Positions 1 through 8,694 of a stretch of DNA of 64,000 bases are shown here, piece after piece; position 1 is the stretch's first letter; each line of letters begins with the position of its first letter. Source of the DNA: Bacteroidota bacterium (lineage in GTDB: Bacteria > Bacteroidota > Bacteroidia > Cytophagales > Cytophagaceae). The position numbers and the translations under genes are program-made. The DNA lies in contig JAEVZS010000033.1 of the NCBI GenBank assembly GCA_023392125.1, forward strand, positions 62,001 to 126,000, read 5' to 3'. The notes under the pieces were generated by a model that saw only the letters and a program-made list of their open reading frames with translations, searched no databases and was not told the DNA's origin.

Positions 1-416
1 CCGGATATACGCAATTATTAGAGCTGAGCCATTTCAAATCCGGCAGCGGCGGAAGCTCGGCTTCCAGCCAAACGGTATATAACCCATTCCTGGTCGCTGC
101 GAAAAACTGGGGAGCAGGTATACATACATTATTGTACGCCAGTTCACTGATCAGCAACGATCTTCTGCGAAAGAATCCCTTCGTTTCCTGGCATATTAAT
201 GCAGCTTTTCATTATGCGATTCCTGGTTCCGGACATTTCATCGGACTTGAATTAAGTGATGAACAATCCCATAGGCACAATGAAACAACCCTGCGTCCCC
301 AAATGAAAGTAAAAGTAAATCCGGCTCTGGCCATAGGAGTTGTAACAAGCCTGCCTATACACACCAGCGAAGGAAAAGGCTTTGGTCATTTTATCAGGAT
401 TATTTATGAATTGTAA
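1..416 (+). CDS. C-terminal part of a putative envelope beta-rich protein (partial)
   Basis: The frame is open from the left edge (first full codon at base 3) to a TAA at 414-416, so this is the last ~137 residues of a gene that starts outside the window. A TTG at 132 could be read as a start, but the open frame continues upstream without a stop, so an internal start is unlikely. The visible part has alternating hydrophobic and polar residues and ends in an aromatic/hydrophobic strand (FIRIIYEL), which is compatible with an outer-membrane barrel or periplasmic beta protein. I do not recognise the family. It ends 68 bp before the next gene on the same strand. Confidence 0.55.
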   Translation, partial: GYTQLLELSHFKSGSGGSSASSQTVYNPFLVAAKNWGAGIHTLLYASSLISNDLLRKNPFVSWHINAAFHYAIPGSGHFIGLELSDEQSHRHNETTLRPQMKVKVNPALAIGVVTSLPIHTSEGKGFGHFIRIIYEL

Positions 417-484
417 GCGCAGATTCCCGATTGTTTCCCGAATCCTGTGCTTTATTTATATATATAAACTTAATAGTAACTCAT

Positions 485-928
485 ATGAAAAGATATCTGA
501 TATTCGGCACTCTCGCGCTGATTCTGAACACTGGTTTCGGACAGGATATTCCTCAAAGCCAGGTACCATCCTTAATTGTAAACAGCTTCCAGCAGTCATT
601 CCCCAAAGCCTATGATATAGAGTGGGAAATGGACGGCGAATTGTACAAGGTTGAATTTGAAACAGGGCTTACCGGCAGAGACCATGACATCTGGTATGAC
701 AAAACCGGCAAAATGATAAGACACAAAGAAGAAATTACAAAAAGCGAGCTCCCTAAAAAAGTATCCGAAACAATAAGCCGGGATTTTAACGGATACCGGT
801 TAGATGATATAAAGAAAATAATTGAAGGAGAAAAAGTCATCTATACTGTTGAATTGAAAAGCTTCAGAGAAGACTGGGATATTGCCCTTGATGCGGAAGG
901 AAATATTCTGAGTAAAAAAATTGACTGA
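485..928 (+). CDS. Secreted PepSY-like (BLIP-like) protein
   Basis: This 147-residue protein starts with a short signal peptide (MKRYLIFGTL, hydrophobic core, cleavage likely after GFGQ near residue 20). The rest resembles the tandem PepSY-like/BLIP-like domains (DUF2874) of Bacteroidota: 'F.Q.FP.A..IEWE.DG.LYKVEFE' at about residues 33-58, then a second half-repeat ending in 'WDIALDAEGNILSKK'. Such proteins sit in the periplasm or cell surface and have no proven reaction; a role as a small inhibitor or binding protein is inference. The frame is open further upstream (to 431), but the signal peptide begins at the ATG at 485, so that start was chosen. A strong hairpin terminator follows at 959-993. 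Confidence 0.75.
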   Translation: MKRYLIFGTLALILNTGFGQDIPQSQVPSLIVNSFQQSFPKAYDIEWEMDGELYKVEFETGLTGRDHDIWYDKTGKMIRHKEEITKSELPKKVSETISRDFNGYRLDDIKKIIEGEKVIYTVELKSFREDWDIALDAEGNILSKKID

Positions 929-958
929 CAGCTGTATAAACGACTTCCGTCTATCAAT

Positions 959-993
959 AAAAGAGGCCACCCCTAAGCAGGATGGCCTCTTTT
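959..993. terminator. Bidirectional intrinsic terminator
   Basis: AAAAGAGGCCA at 959-969 pairs perfectly with TGGCCTCTTTT at 983-993 (11 bp, 13-nt loop). The arms start with A-runs and end with T-runs, so it can work in both directions. It lies between the PepSY-like gene on the plus strand and the 3' end of fadE on the minus strand. Confidence 0.85.
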
Positions 994-1028
994 GGGCATT
1001 ACCGTAACTCTGACGCACAAAACTCCTG

Positions 1029-2813
1029 CTAGAAGCAATAATTGTTTTCTTCAATCAGCTTATCGGCAATAGCTCTTCGCAGATCTCTTGTATTTACCGG
1101 AGACACTTTCGTAAATCGCTTTACACCCATTAGCATCATTCGCTGCATATCGCCTTCCGCCATGGAAACAACGGCATTCTTACCTGCAATACTTACCTTA
1201 TCCGCTGTATCAAACACAAGAACCTTTACCATATTAACCTGCGCTTCAACAGCAGCTTCTCCTTTAATACCAACAAGCTTTTCCGCCCGAAGCAACGCAG
1301 ACTCTGCAACATATACATCAATAGCGATATCAGCCAGATTCATCAGTATTTCCTGTTCATGAGCCAGCTTGTCCATATATTTCTGAGCTGCCGCACCTGC
1401 CGCCATCAGCAATACTTTCTTAAAGTTTTGTATCGCCTTCTTCTCAGCTGCAAATAGTCCCTCTTCTTCATTTCCAAATTCCGGTATACCGGTAAGTTCC
1501 TTCTGGACAGCCATGGCAGCTGACATAAAATCAACTTCTCCTTTCATAGCTTTTTTGAGGATCATATCCATAGTAAGCATCCGGTTGATCTCGTTCGTAC
1601 CTTCAAAAATCCGGTTGATTCTGGAATCACGATACGCTCTGTCCATAGGATAATCCGCAGAGAAGCCATACCCCCCGTATATCTGAACTCCTTCATCCAC
1701 CACATAATCCAGCGCCTCAGAACCTGCAACTTTTAAAACAGCACATTCTACCGCAAAGTTTTGTGCAGCGCCAAGCAGCGCTTCTTCATATGATTTTCCT
1801 TTCGATCTCAGGTCTTCTTCAGCACTTTGAATATCAGCTCCGGCTCTGTACATCGCAGACTCTACAGAAAAAATTCGTATAGCCTGCTCAGCCAGCTTAT
1901 ATTTTATCGCACCAAAATCAGCAATAGGCCTCTTAAACTGAACCCGCTCTTTTGCATATTGTATAGCAAGTGTGCTGGTTCTTTTGGAAGCACCAATAGC
2001 AGCTGCAGCCAACTTAATACGACCAATATTCAGAATATTGAACGCGATCAGGTGACCTTTCCCGATTTCACCAAGCACGTTTTCTACCGGAACTTTGCAG
2101 TCGTTCAGAAATACCTGCCGGGTAGAAGACCCCTTGATGCCCATTTTGTGCTCTTCATTGCCCAGCGACAGCCCTTCTCCTTTTTCAACAATAAACCCGG
2201 TAAACTTGTCTCCGTCAATCTGAGCAAATACAATGAATACATCAGCAAAACCGGCATTTGTGATCCACATCTTCTGACCATTCAGAATATAATGCTTACC
2301 ATCATCTGATAAAACTGCTTTTGTTTTAGCCGCAAGAGCATCTGATCCTGATCCTGGCTCAGTCAGACAGTAGCTCGCTTTCCATTCTCCGGTAGCAAGT
2401 TTCGGCAGATATTTCTTCTTTTGCTCATCCGACCCGAAGTAAAGAATCGGGAGGGTACCGATCCCGGTATGAGCCGCCAGCGCAACGGCAAATGAATGTC
2501 CTGCTCCTACAACTTCAGTCAGCAACAGAGAGGTATTAAAATCTTTACCAAAGCCTTCATATTCCTCAGGAATAGAAGTAGCAAGAAGACCTAATTCTCC
2601 GGCTTTTGACAACAGAGTTTCCATTAGCCCCTCTTCCTGTTTGTCAATCTCCTCAAGCTTCGGAAGTACATCCGCATCCAGAAAATCATTGGCCATGTCC
2701 CGGATCATGCGCTGTTCTTCATTAAACTCTTCCGGAATAAAAACATCTTCCGCACGGGTTTCACGGATCAGGTATTCTCCTCCCTGTATACTTTTCTTTA
2801 CTGTTGTAGACAT
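1029..2813 (-). CDS. fadE: Acyl-CoA dehydrogenase, FadE type
   Basis: This 594-residue protein is an FAD-dependent acyl-CoA dehydrogenase that carries out the first step of beta-oxidation, making trans-2-enoyl-CoA. The order is N-terminal helical domain, a beta domain with 'CLTEPGSGSDA' (about 150-160), and a C-terminal helical domain with 'IYGGYGFSADYPMDRAYRDS' and 'IFEGTNEI', where the Glu near 404 is the expected catalytic base. About 190 extra C-terminal residues place it with the long VLCAD/Bacillus FadE group. The start MSTTVKKSIQGGEYLI matches the way that group begins. It is the last gene of the marR-fadN-fadA-fadE run, 58 bp after the thiolase, and it ends at a shared bidirectional terminator. 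Confidence 0.93.
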   Translation of the reverse strand: MSTTVKKSIQGGEYLIRETRAEDVFIPEEFNEEQRMIRDMANDFLDADVLPKLEEIDKQEEGLMETLLSKAGELGLLATSIPEEYEGFGKDFNTSLLLTEVVGAGHSFAVALAAHTGIGTLPILYFGSDEQKKKYLPKLATGEWKASYCLTEPGSGSDALAAKTKAVLSDDGKHYILNGQKMWITNAGFADVFIVFAQIDGDKFTGFIVEKGEGLSLGNEEHKMGIKGSSTRQVFLNDCKVPVENVLGEIGKGHLIAFNILNIGRIKLAAAAIGASKRTSTLAIQYAKERVQFKRPIADFGAIKYKLAEQAIRIFSVESAMYRAGADIQSAEEDLRSKGKSYEEALLGAAQNFAVECAVLKVAGSEALDYVVDEGVQIYGGYGFSADYPMDRAYRDSRINRIFEGTNEINRMLTMDMILKKAMKGEVDFMSAAMAVQKELTGIPEFGNEEEGLFAAEKKAIQNFKKVLLMAAGAAAQKYMDKLAHEQEILMNLADIAIDVYVAESALLRAEKLVGIKGEAAVEAQVNMVKVLVFDTADKVSIAGKNAVVSMAEGDMQRMMLMGVKRFTKVSPVNTRDLRRAIADKLIEENNYCF

Positions 2814-2871
2814 TGTAGTACCTTTAATATTTTATTAATAATGTTAACTTTCAAAAAATCCGGAATCCTTT

Positions 2872-4050
2872 TTACAAACGCTCAAATATTCCGGCTGCGC
2901 CCTGTCCCGTGCCTACGCACATGGTAACAAGTCCATACTTTTTATTTCTTCGCTTCAGCTCATTGAAGATCTGCACGGAAAGTTTTGCCCCTGTGCACCC
3001 AAGCGGATGCCCCAAAGCGATAGCTCCTCCGTTGACATTTACTATATCAGGATCCAGCCCAAGCTCTCTGATAATCGCATAAGACTGAGAGGCAAATGCT
3101 TCATTTAATTCTATCAGGTCAATATCACTCTGCTTCAGGCCTGCCATTTTCAAAGCTTTAGGAATCGCCTCTATGGGACCAATACCCATTATCCTGGGCT
3201 CCACACCAGCTACTGCATACGATACAAGACGAGCAATCGGTTTGAGATTAAGTTCTTTCACCATTTCTCCGCTCATCAAAAGCACAAAAGCCGCTCCGTC
3301 CGAAGTCTGGGAAGAATTTCCGGCAGTAACCGACCCGTTTAGCTTGAAGACCGGCTTTAGTCGCGCAAGTGCTTCAAGATTGGTATCCAGACGTGGTCCT
3401 TCATCGGTATCCACTACAAAGTCTCTGGTTTTAAACTTACCGTCTTCTCCGACAAACTTTTCACGAATAGAAACCGGTACAATCTCATCTTTAAATCGTC
3501 CTTCTTTCAGGGCGGCCACTGCTTTCATGTGACTGTTATAGGCAAATTCATCCTGAGCCTCCCTTGATACGTTGTAATCCGAAGCAACGGCCTCTGCAGT
3601 AAGTCCCATACCCCAGTAATAATCCGGGTGTTTCTTTGCCACTTCCGGATTTGGCATTATTCTCCAGCCACCGAAAGGAATCGGACTCATACACTCCACT
3701 CCTCCGGCTATGATACAACTGGCATAACCAGTCTTAATCTTGGCATCGGCGATTGCGATAGTCTCAAGACCGGATGAGCAATACCGGTTAACTGTCATAC
3801 CTGGTACTTTTACGGTATCCAGCCCCATCAGCGAAACCATTCTACCGATATTAAGTCCCTGCTCTGCTTCCGGAGTCGCGTTACCACAAATCACATCATC
3901 GATCCGATCTTTATCCAGATCAGGCACACTTGCAACCAGATGTTTTATGACATCTGCCCCAAGGTCATCCGGCCTGTAAAATTTAAAGCCTCCTTTAGGC
4001 GCTTTACCTACGGCTGATCTGTATCCGGCAACTATATATACTTCTTTCAT
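2872..4050 (-). CDS. fadA: Acetyl-CoA acyltransferase (3-ketoacyl-CoA thiolase)
   Basis: This 392-residue thiolase cleaves 3-ketoacyl-CoA with CoA to acetyl-CoA and a shortened acyl-CoA, the last step of each beta-oxidation turn. The nucleophile is Cys91 in 'NRYCSSGLETI'. The second half has 'NVNGGAIALGHPLGCTGA' (active-site His) and the C-terminal 'CVGTGQGAAGIFERL' with the second catalytic Cys. Length is normal for the family, and the protein is complete. It lies between fadN and fadE on the same strand, with gaps of 74 and 58 bp, so cotranscription is likely. The neighbours favour a degradative thiolase over a biosynthetic acetyl-CoA acetyltransferase. Confidence 0.93.
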   Translation of the reverse strand: MKEVYIVAGYRSAVGKAPKGGFKFYRPDDLGADVIKHLVASVPDLDKDRIDDVICGNATPEAEQGLNIGRMVSLMGLDTVKVPGMTVNRYCSSGLETIAIADAKIKTGYASCIIAGGVECMSPIPFGGWRIMPNPEVAKKHPDYYWGMGLTAEAVASDYNVSREAQDEFAYNSHMKAVAALKEGRFKDEIVPVSIREKFVGEDGKFKTRDFVVDTDEGPRLDTNLEALARLKPVFKLNGSVTAGNSSQTSDGAAFVLLMSGEMVKELNLKPIARLVSYAVAGVEPRIMGIGPIEAIPKALKMAGLKQSDIDLIELNEAFASQSYAIIRELGLDPDIVNVNGGAIALGHPLGCTGAKLSVQIFNELKRRNKKYGLVTMCVGTGQGAAGIFERL

Positions 4051-4124
4051 TTTCTTTATGGTTAAGTTTAAACAGATGGTGGCAGCCCGTAAAATAAAGA
4101 GCTCCCCCTGAATTCAACGTTTGC

Positions 4125-6527
4125 CTAGTTTCTCAGAGGCTTTCCTGAGTTTAAAATACTCTGAATACGTTCAAGCGTTTTACGTTCTCCTGTCAGAGAA
4201 AGGAATGCTTCCCTTTCCAGATCCAGCAAGTATTGCTCCGAAACCAGCGAAGGTTGGGACAAGTCGCCTCCACACATCACATAGGCCAGTTTTTCGCTGA
4301 TTTTCTGATCATGCTCGGAAATATAATTTCCGGCTCTCATACTGTTGGCTCCGGCAATAAACATTCCCAATGCGGATCTGCCCAGAACTTTAATATCCTT
4401 TCGCTGAATTGGCCTGGTATATCCGACATCAGCCAGTTCAATCGCTTTTCTTTTTGCATCAGCCAGCAAACGGTCTCTGTTAAGCGTGATACCATCGGAA
4501 GGTCTCAGAATTTTCATATCGACAGCCTGATAGGCAGAGGTTGCCACCTTTGCCGTAGCAATGGTCATATATGCATTTTTCAGATTATTCGTCATGATAT
4601 CATCAGGCTCAAATGAATCCGAAACCCTCAGAGCCATTTCCTTTGTACCTCCACCACCGGGGATTAATCCGACTCCGAACTCGACAAGACCAATATACGT
4701 CTCCGCATGAGCCTGTACGTGATCCGCATGCATAGTCAACTCACAGCCACCTCCGAGTGCCAGTCCTGCCGGCGCTGAGATAACCGGTATGGCCGAATAG
4801 CGTATGCGCATCATGGTATTCTGAAACTGACGGATCATAAAATCAATCTCATCATATTCCTGCTCAATGGCATACATAAAAATCAAAGCCAGATTGGCGC
4901 CTGCTGAGAAGTTAGTCGCTTCGTTTCCGATTACCAGCCCGCGATAATCTTTTTCAGCAATCGAAATAGCTCTGTTAATTCCTTCAATTACTTCTCCACC
5001 CAGCGTATTCATTTTTGTGTGAAACTCCAGATTCAGTATCCCATCCCCCACATCAAACAATGAAACCCCGTCATTTTTCCATACAACTTTATTATCCCTT
5101 AATGTCTCCAGAAGAACCAAAGACTTTGTTCCGGGAATTTCCCTGTAGGTCTTCGACGTAAGATCGTAATACAGACGCTCACCATTTTCATTTTTGTAAA
5201 ATGAGCTGTTTCCGTTATTGAGCAGTTCATAAACCCAGTCAGCCGGCTTATTTCCTGATTCCTCAATCAACTTAACTCCTTTGGCAAGCCCTACAGCGTC
5301 CCAGGTCTCAAACGGCCCCATTTCCCAACCGAATCCGGCTTTCAAGGCATCATCAATCTTATAGAGCTCATCAGCAATTTCCGGTATGCGGTACGTCACG
5401 TAGCTAAAAATCCCTGCAAAGCTTTTTCTGTAAAATTCTCCCGCTTTGTCCTTTCCGGATACCAGTACCTTAAAGCGATCCTTCAGCTTGTCAATCGTTT
5501 TGGTCTGCTCCAGCGTTGCAAACTTCACTTTCTGCTGCGGTTCGTATTCAAGGGTTTTCAGATTCAGCGAAAGTATTTCGGATTTGCCTCCTTCTCCCCT
5601 CACTTTTTTATAAAATCCCTGTCCGGTTTTATCACCCAGCCATTTTTTCTCATACATCGTCCTGATATCACCACTGACATTGAATATTTCCACACCCTCA
5701 TCCTTCTTCAATGCCTGATAAAGATTATCTGCTACTTTTACCAGCGTATCAAGCCCCACAACATCTGCAGTCCGGAAAGTGGCAGACTTCGGACGTCCGA
5801 TTACCGGGCCGGTCAGTTTATCGGTTTCATCAATCGACAATCCAAGCTCATTCATAACATGCATTACCTGAAGCATGGAATAAATTCCTACACGGTTTGC
5901 TATAAAAGCCGGGGTATCCTTGCACAACACCGTGGTTTTACCAAGGTATAAATCCCCATAATGCATCATAAAATCGAGCAGATCCTTGTCCGTATACTGC
6001 GTCGGTATTACTTCAAACAAACGAAGGTATCTGGGCGGGTTAAAAAAGTGCGTACCAAGAAAGTTCTTTTTGAAATCATCACTGCGGCCTTCTGCCATGA
6101 GATGAATAGGAATACCGGATGTATTGGACGAAACAATTGAACCAGGCTTTCTGTATTGCTCCACCTGTTCAAAAACAGACCGCTTAACATCAAGATTTTC
6201 AACTACCGCCTCCAGAATCCAGTCATAGTCGGCTATTTCCTTCATATTATCCGAGAAATTCCCTGTTCTTATTCTCAGAGCAAATTCGTCTTTATATACA
6301 GGAGATGGAGTTGATTTAAGAGCAGCCTGCAATGCCTCATTGACAATCCTGTTTCGTACCCTGGGATCCTCCAGTGTCATACCTTTGGCTTTCTCCGGCT
6401 CAGTCAGTTCTTTAGGAACTATATCCAGGAGTAAAACATCTACACCAATATTGGCAAAGTGACAGGCGATTCGGGAACCCATAATTCCGGAGCCCAGTAC
6501 TACCACATTTTTAATTATTCTGGTCAT
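4125..6527 (-). CDS. fadN: 3-hydroxyacyl-CoA dehydrogenase / enoyl-CoA hydratase fusion, FadN type
   Basis: This 800-residue bifunctional enzyme should hydrate enoyl-CoA and oxidise the 3-hydroxyacyl-CoA with NAD. The N-terminal Rossmann motif is VLGSGIMGSR with G12, G14 and G17. The dehydrogenase C-domain follows ('HFFNPPRYLRLFEVIPT', then 'DTPAFIANRVGIY'). The crotonase domain is C-terminal, with 'PAGLALGGGCELTMHAD' near residue 590 and 'GLIPGGGGTKE' beyond it. Dehydrogenase-first order is that of Bacillus FadN; E. coli FadB has hydratase first. It starts 17 bp downstream of the marR-family gene, so the regulator and enzymes are probably one transcript. No truncation is seen. Confidence 0.92.
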   Translation of the reverse strand: MTRIIKNVVVLGSGIMGSRIACHFANIGVDVLLLDIVPKELTEPEKAKGMTLEDPRVRNRIVNEALQAALKSTPSPVYKDEFALRIRTGNFSDNMKEIADYDWILEAVVENLDVKRSVFEQVEQYRKPGSIVSSNTSGIPIHLMAEGRSDDFKKNFLGTHFFNPPRYLRLFEVIPTQYTDKDLLDFMMHYGDLYLGKTTVLCKDTPAFIANRVGIYSMLQVMHVMNELGLSIDETDKLTGPVIGRPKSATFRTADVVGLDTLVKVADNLYQALKKDEGVEIFNVSGDIRTMYEKKWLGDKTGQGFYKKVRGEGGKSEILSLNLKTLEYEPQQKVKFATLEQTKTIDKLKDRFKVLVSGKDKAGEFYRKSFAGIFSYVTYRIPEIADELYKIDDALKAGFGWEMGPFETWDAVGLAKGVKLIEESGNKPADWVYELLNNGNSSFYKNENGERLYYDLTSKTYREIPGTKSLVLLETLRDNKVVWKNDGVSLFDVGDGILNLEFHTKMNTLGGEVIEGINRAISIAEKDYRGLVIGNEATNFSAGANLALIFMYAIEQEYDEIDFMIRQFQNTMMRIRYSAIPVISAPAGLALGGGCELTMHADHVQAHAETYIGLVEFGVGLIPGGGGTKEMALRVSDSFEPDDIMTNNLKNAYMTIATAKVATSAYQAVDMKILRPSDGITLNRDRLLADAKRKAIELADVGYTRPIQRKDIKVLGRSALGMFIAGANSMRAGNYISEHDQKISEKLAYVMCGGDLSQPSLVSEQYLLDLEREAFLSLTGERKTLERIQSILNSGKPLRN

Positions 6528-6544
6528 ATGAAAATATTTCCCGT

Positions 6545-6979
6545 TTAAAATATATTTTTTCTATCTATAATACTACTTATATCTGCGGCCACTTCAAAAA
6601 AAATTTCCAGCTTCCGGGGATCGATCTCTTTTCTGACAAGGGCATTAAACTTTTTCACTACCTTCCTGGCTATCTGTTTTTTCTCTTTTCCTTTCGGTGT
6701 AAGAAAGATTCTTACCAGTCTCTTATCATCAGGGTCTTTCTGTCGGTATATATACTGGTCGTTTTCCAGACTCTTCAGCATTCTGCTCATACTCGTCGGC
6801 TCCATACCGAGCAAAGGCCCGATTCGTGTAGCAGGCGTCCCCTCTTTCTCATCAATATTCAGCAATACATAACCGACCGAAGCTGTAAGCCCGTGCTTGA
6901 CTCCTTCCTCATTGTACATCCTGGATATTCCATGCCAGGTGGCTTTGAACTGGTAACAAACGGTATCTCCTCGCTTCAT
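6545..6979 (-). CDS. MarR-family transcriptional regulator of the fad genes
   Basis: This 144-residue protein has a MarR winged-helix fold: 'GTPATRIGPLLGMEPTSMSRMLKSLE' as the helix-turn-helix (about 63-90), then the wing with 'DPDDKRLVRIFLTPKG'. MarR proteins bind palindromic operators as dimers and release them on binding a small ligand. It sits 17 bp upstream of fadN on the same strand, so control of the beta-oxidation genes, with acyl-CoA as a plausible ligand, is inference from context. A 14-bp dyad at 7022-7035 upstream is a candidate operator. The ATG at 6979 gives MKRGDTVCYQF; no clear Shine-Dalgarno site is seen, as is usual in this phylum. Confidence 0.88.
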   Translation of the reverse strand: MKRGDTVCYQFKATWHGISRMYNEEGVKHGLTASVGYVLLNIDEKEGTPATRIGPLLGMEPTSMSRMLKSLENDQYIYRQKDPDDKRLVRIFLTPKGKEKKQIARKVVKKFNALVRKEIDPRKLEIFFEVAADISSIIDRKNIF

Positions 6980-7021
6980 AAATATCCCTTTGAAGGCTTA
7001 AACGGGCATATCGGAAATATG

Positions 7022-7035
7022 TTATGCGTGCATAA
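7022..7035. promoter_or_regulatory. Candidate MarR operator
   Basis: TTATGC-GT-GCATAA is a perfect 6+6 dyad with a 2-bp spacer, 43 bp upstream of the marR-family start. MarR dimers commonly bind such sites near their own promoters. Nothing else in the 170-bp gap is as symmetric, apart from a looser 8-bp inverted repeat (TGTCTTTT 7045-7052 / AAAAGACA 7072-7079). The assignment is inference. Confidence 0.4.
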
Positions 7036-7148
7036 TAAAAGTGATGTCTTTTTTATAGCAGGAAAAAAATTAAAAGACACCGGCCTGCTTACAATCAGGT
7101 CCGTTATAATGGGATTTTTAAGATCAGGCAGTCATTCCGGTATAGAGA

Positions 7149-7277
7149 TCAGAACTTACCCATGATAAAATAGAGAATATACAGCAGCAATAATACAGCG
7201 GCAAATGTTCCTATCCGAAGGAGGATCCAGTACCAGACCGGTTTTTCATTATGAGGATCACTAACCATACGTTTCAT
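7149..7277 (-). CDS. 42-residue single-pass membrane protein
   Basis: An ATG at 7277 opens a 42-codon frame ending in TGA at 7149-7151. It has a polar, positively charged N-terminus (MKRMVSDPHNEKPVWYW) followed by one hydrophobic segment of about 22 residues (ILLRIGTFAAVLLLLYILYF) and a short MGKF tail. This is what a real small membrane protein looks like, and random frames of this length seldom have such a layout. I do not recognise a family. It is on the same strand as marR-fadN-fadA-fadE, 169 bp upstream of marR, so it may be the first gene of that transcript. It is divergent from the exonuclease gene at 7331. Confidence 0.6.
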   Translation of the reverse strand: MKRMVSDPHNEKPVWYWILLRIGTFAAVLLLLYILYFIMGKF

Positions 7278-7330
7278 AACTTTTACCGGCAACAAATGTT
7301 TTTGCTACAAAATTTAGCTAAATTTAACCA

Positions 7331-8671
7331 ATGTATGCTATCGTAGACATAGAAACAACCGGTTCAAACACTGCTTATGATCGTATTATTGAAGTTGCAG
7401 TGGTCACAACCGATGGAAAAGAGATTCTTTCGTCTTTCCAAACACTTATTAATCCGGGGATATCCATCCCATACTGGATTTCCGGTCTTACAGGTATTGA
7501 ACCGGACGATGTCCGGGAGGCTCCGTCATTCTCCGAAATCTGCGAACATTTAAAGGCAATGCTGGCGGACAAGATATTTGTGGCCCATAATGTAGGATTT
7601 GATTATGGATTTCTGAAATCCGAATTTGCCAGAGAAGACATTGATTTTAACCCAAAAAGAACTTGCAGCGTCAGGCTTTCCCGTAAGATAATTCCCGGAT
7701 ACCGGTCATATAGTCTTGGCTCGCTCTGTGCTGACTTAAATATTCCAATAGAAGGACGGCACCGGGCAATGGGAGACGCCCAAGCCACGACTCTTCTTTT
7801 TCATAAGCTTTACTCGATCGATAAAGAGTCAATAGACAAAAGTGTAAAACGCAATTCCGGCGAAGCAGTACTACCTCCCAATTTACCCCGTACCACATTT
7901 GACCGGATTCCGGAGCTACCCGGGATCTATTATTTTCACGATGAGCACCAAAAAGTAATCTATGTAGGCAAGGCCGACAATATACGCAAACGGGTAAAAG
8001 GACATTTTAGCGCGGGTTCCGAATCCAGGCAAAAACAGCGTCTTTTTTCATCTATCTGCGATATCAGCTATGAGCTATGCGGGAATGAGCTAATCAGTCT
8101 GCTACTGGAAATAGCCGAAATAAAACGTCTCTGGCCCGCCTATAACAAAGAGGCCAAAAAACCGGGATATACATATGGAGTGTATATGTATGAGGACCCT
8201 TCAGGATATCTGCGACTTTCCATTGGGAAAATGCAGGTATCCATGAAGCCTGTTTCAAGTTTCCGAAGCTACCTCGAGGCCAGAGAATATCTTATAGCAA
8301 TTGCCGATCAGTATAAATTGTGCGAAAGAAAATGTGGTATAAGAAAAGATTCCTGTCCGCTGTGTCATGAATATTGCCGGAATACCGATCCCGAAAATTA
8401 TAATAACAAAGTTATGGAAGCAATAAACGGAACTCAGCAAGGTAAAAACCTTATCATAAAGGGTATGGGAAGAAATACTGAGGAATTTTCTCTGGTAGTG
8501 GTAGAAAACGGAGTCCTGCTGGGATACGGTTTTGTTGATAAAGAACTATGTATAAGCAGTCCCGATGAAGCCAAACTACATATAAGACGGCTCTCTGATA
8601 ATCCCGAATCCCAAAAAACCCTGACCCGGTGGTTAAAGAAAGAAAAGCCTTCCAATATCATTTATTATTAG
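7331..8671 (+). CDS. DEDDh 3'-5' exonuclease fused to a GIY-YIG nuclease domain
   Basis: This 446-residue protein joins two nucleases. Residues 1-165 are a DnaQ/epsilon-type exonuclease with all DEDDh ligands: D6 and E8 in VDIETTG, D91 in HNVGFDYGF, and H144/D149 in HRAMGDAQ. Residues ~190-275 are a UvrC/Cho-type GIY-YIG domain (GIYYF 198-202, YVGK 211-214, then 'NIRKRVKGHF'). The C-terminal ~170 residues hold a Cys-rich stretch (CERKCGIRKDSCPLCHEYC) that could bind zinc or another metal. No polymerase domain is present, so a repair or processing role similar to UvrC homologue Cho is the best guess. It is a single gene, divergent from the fad operon, and ends in a hairpin that overlaps its stop. 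Confidence 0.85.
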   Translation: MYAIVDIETTGSNTAYDRIIEVAVVTTDGKEILSSFQTLINPGISIPYWISGLTGIEPDDVREAPSFSEICEHLKAMLADKIFVAHNVGFDYGFLKSEFAREDIDFNPKRTCSVRLSRKIIPGYRSYSLGSLCADLNIPIEGRHRAMGDAQATTLLFHKLYSIDKESIDKSVKRNSGEAVLPPNLPRTTFDRIPELPGIYYFHDEHQKVIYVGKADNIRKRVKGHFSAGSESRQKQRLFSSICDISYELCGNELISLLLEIAEIKRLWPAYNKEAKKPGYTYGVYMYEDPSGYLRLSIGKMQVSMKPVSSFRSYLEAREYLIAIADQYKLCERKCGIRKDSCPLCHEYCRNTDPENYNNKVMEAINGTQQGKNLIIKGMGRNTEEFSLVVVENGVLLGYGFVDKELCISSPDEAKLHIRRLSDNPESQKTLTRWLKKEKPSNIIYY

Positions 8672-8679
8672 AAGGCTTT
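8644..8679 (-). terminator. Intrinsic terminator overlapping the exonuclease stop codon
   Basis: AAAGCCTTC (8644-8652) and GAAGGCTTT (8671-8679) form a 9-bp stem around the TAG stop of the plus-strand gene. Read on the minus strand, the stem is followed by a T-rich tail (TTTTCTTTCTTT), so it best serves the small lipoprotein gene at 8695-8838. On the plus strand the tail is poorer. Confidence 0.55.
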
Positions 8680-8694
8680 ACCGTATATCAATTT

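Noticed and set aside
1827..2309. 160-codon open frame on the plus strand within fadE
   Set aside because: It is antisense to a complete acyl-CoA dehydrogenase and its translation has no family pattern.
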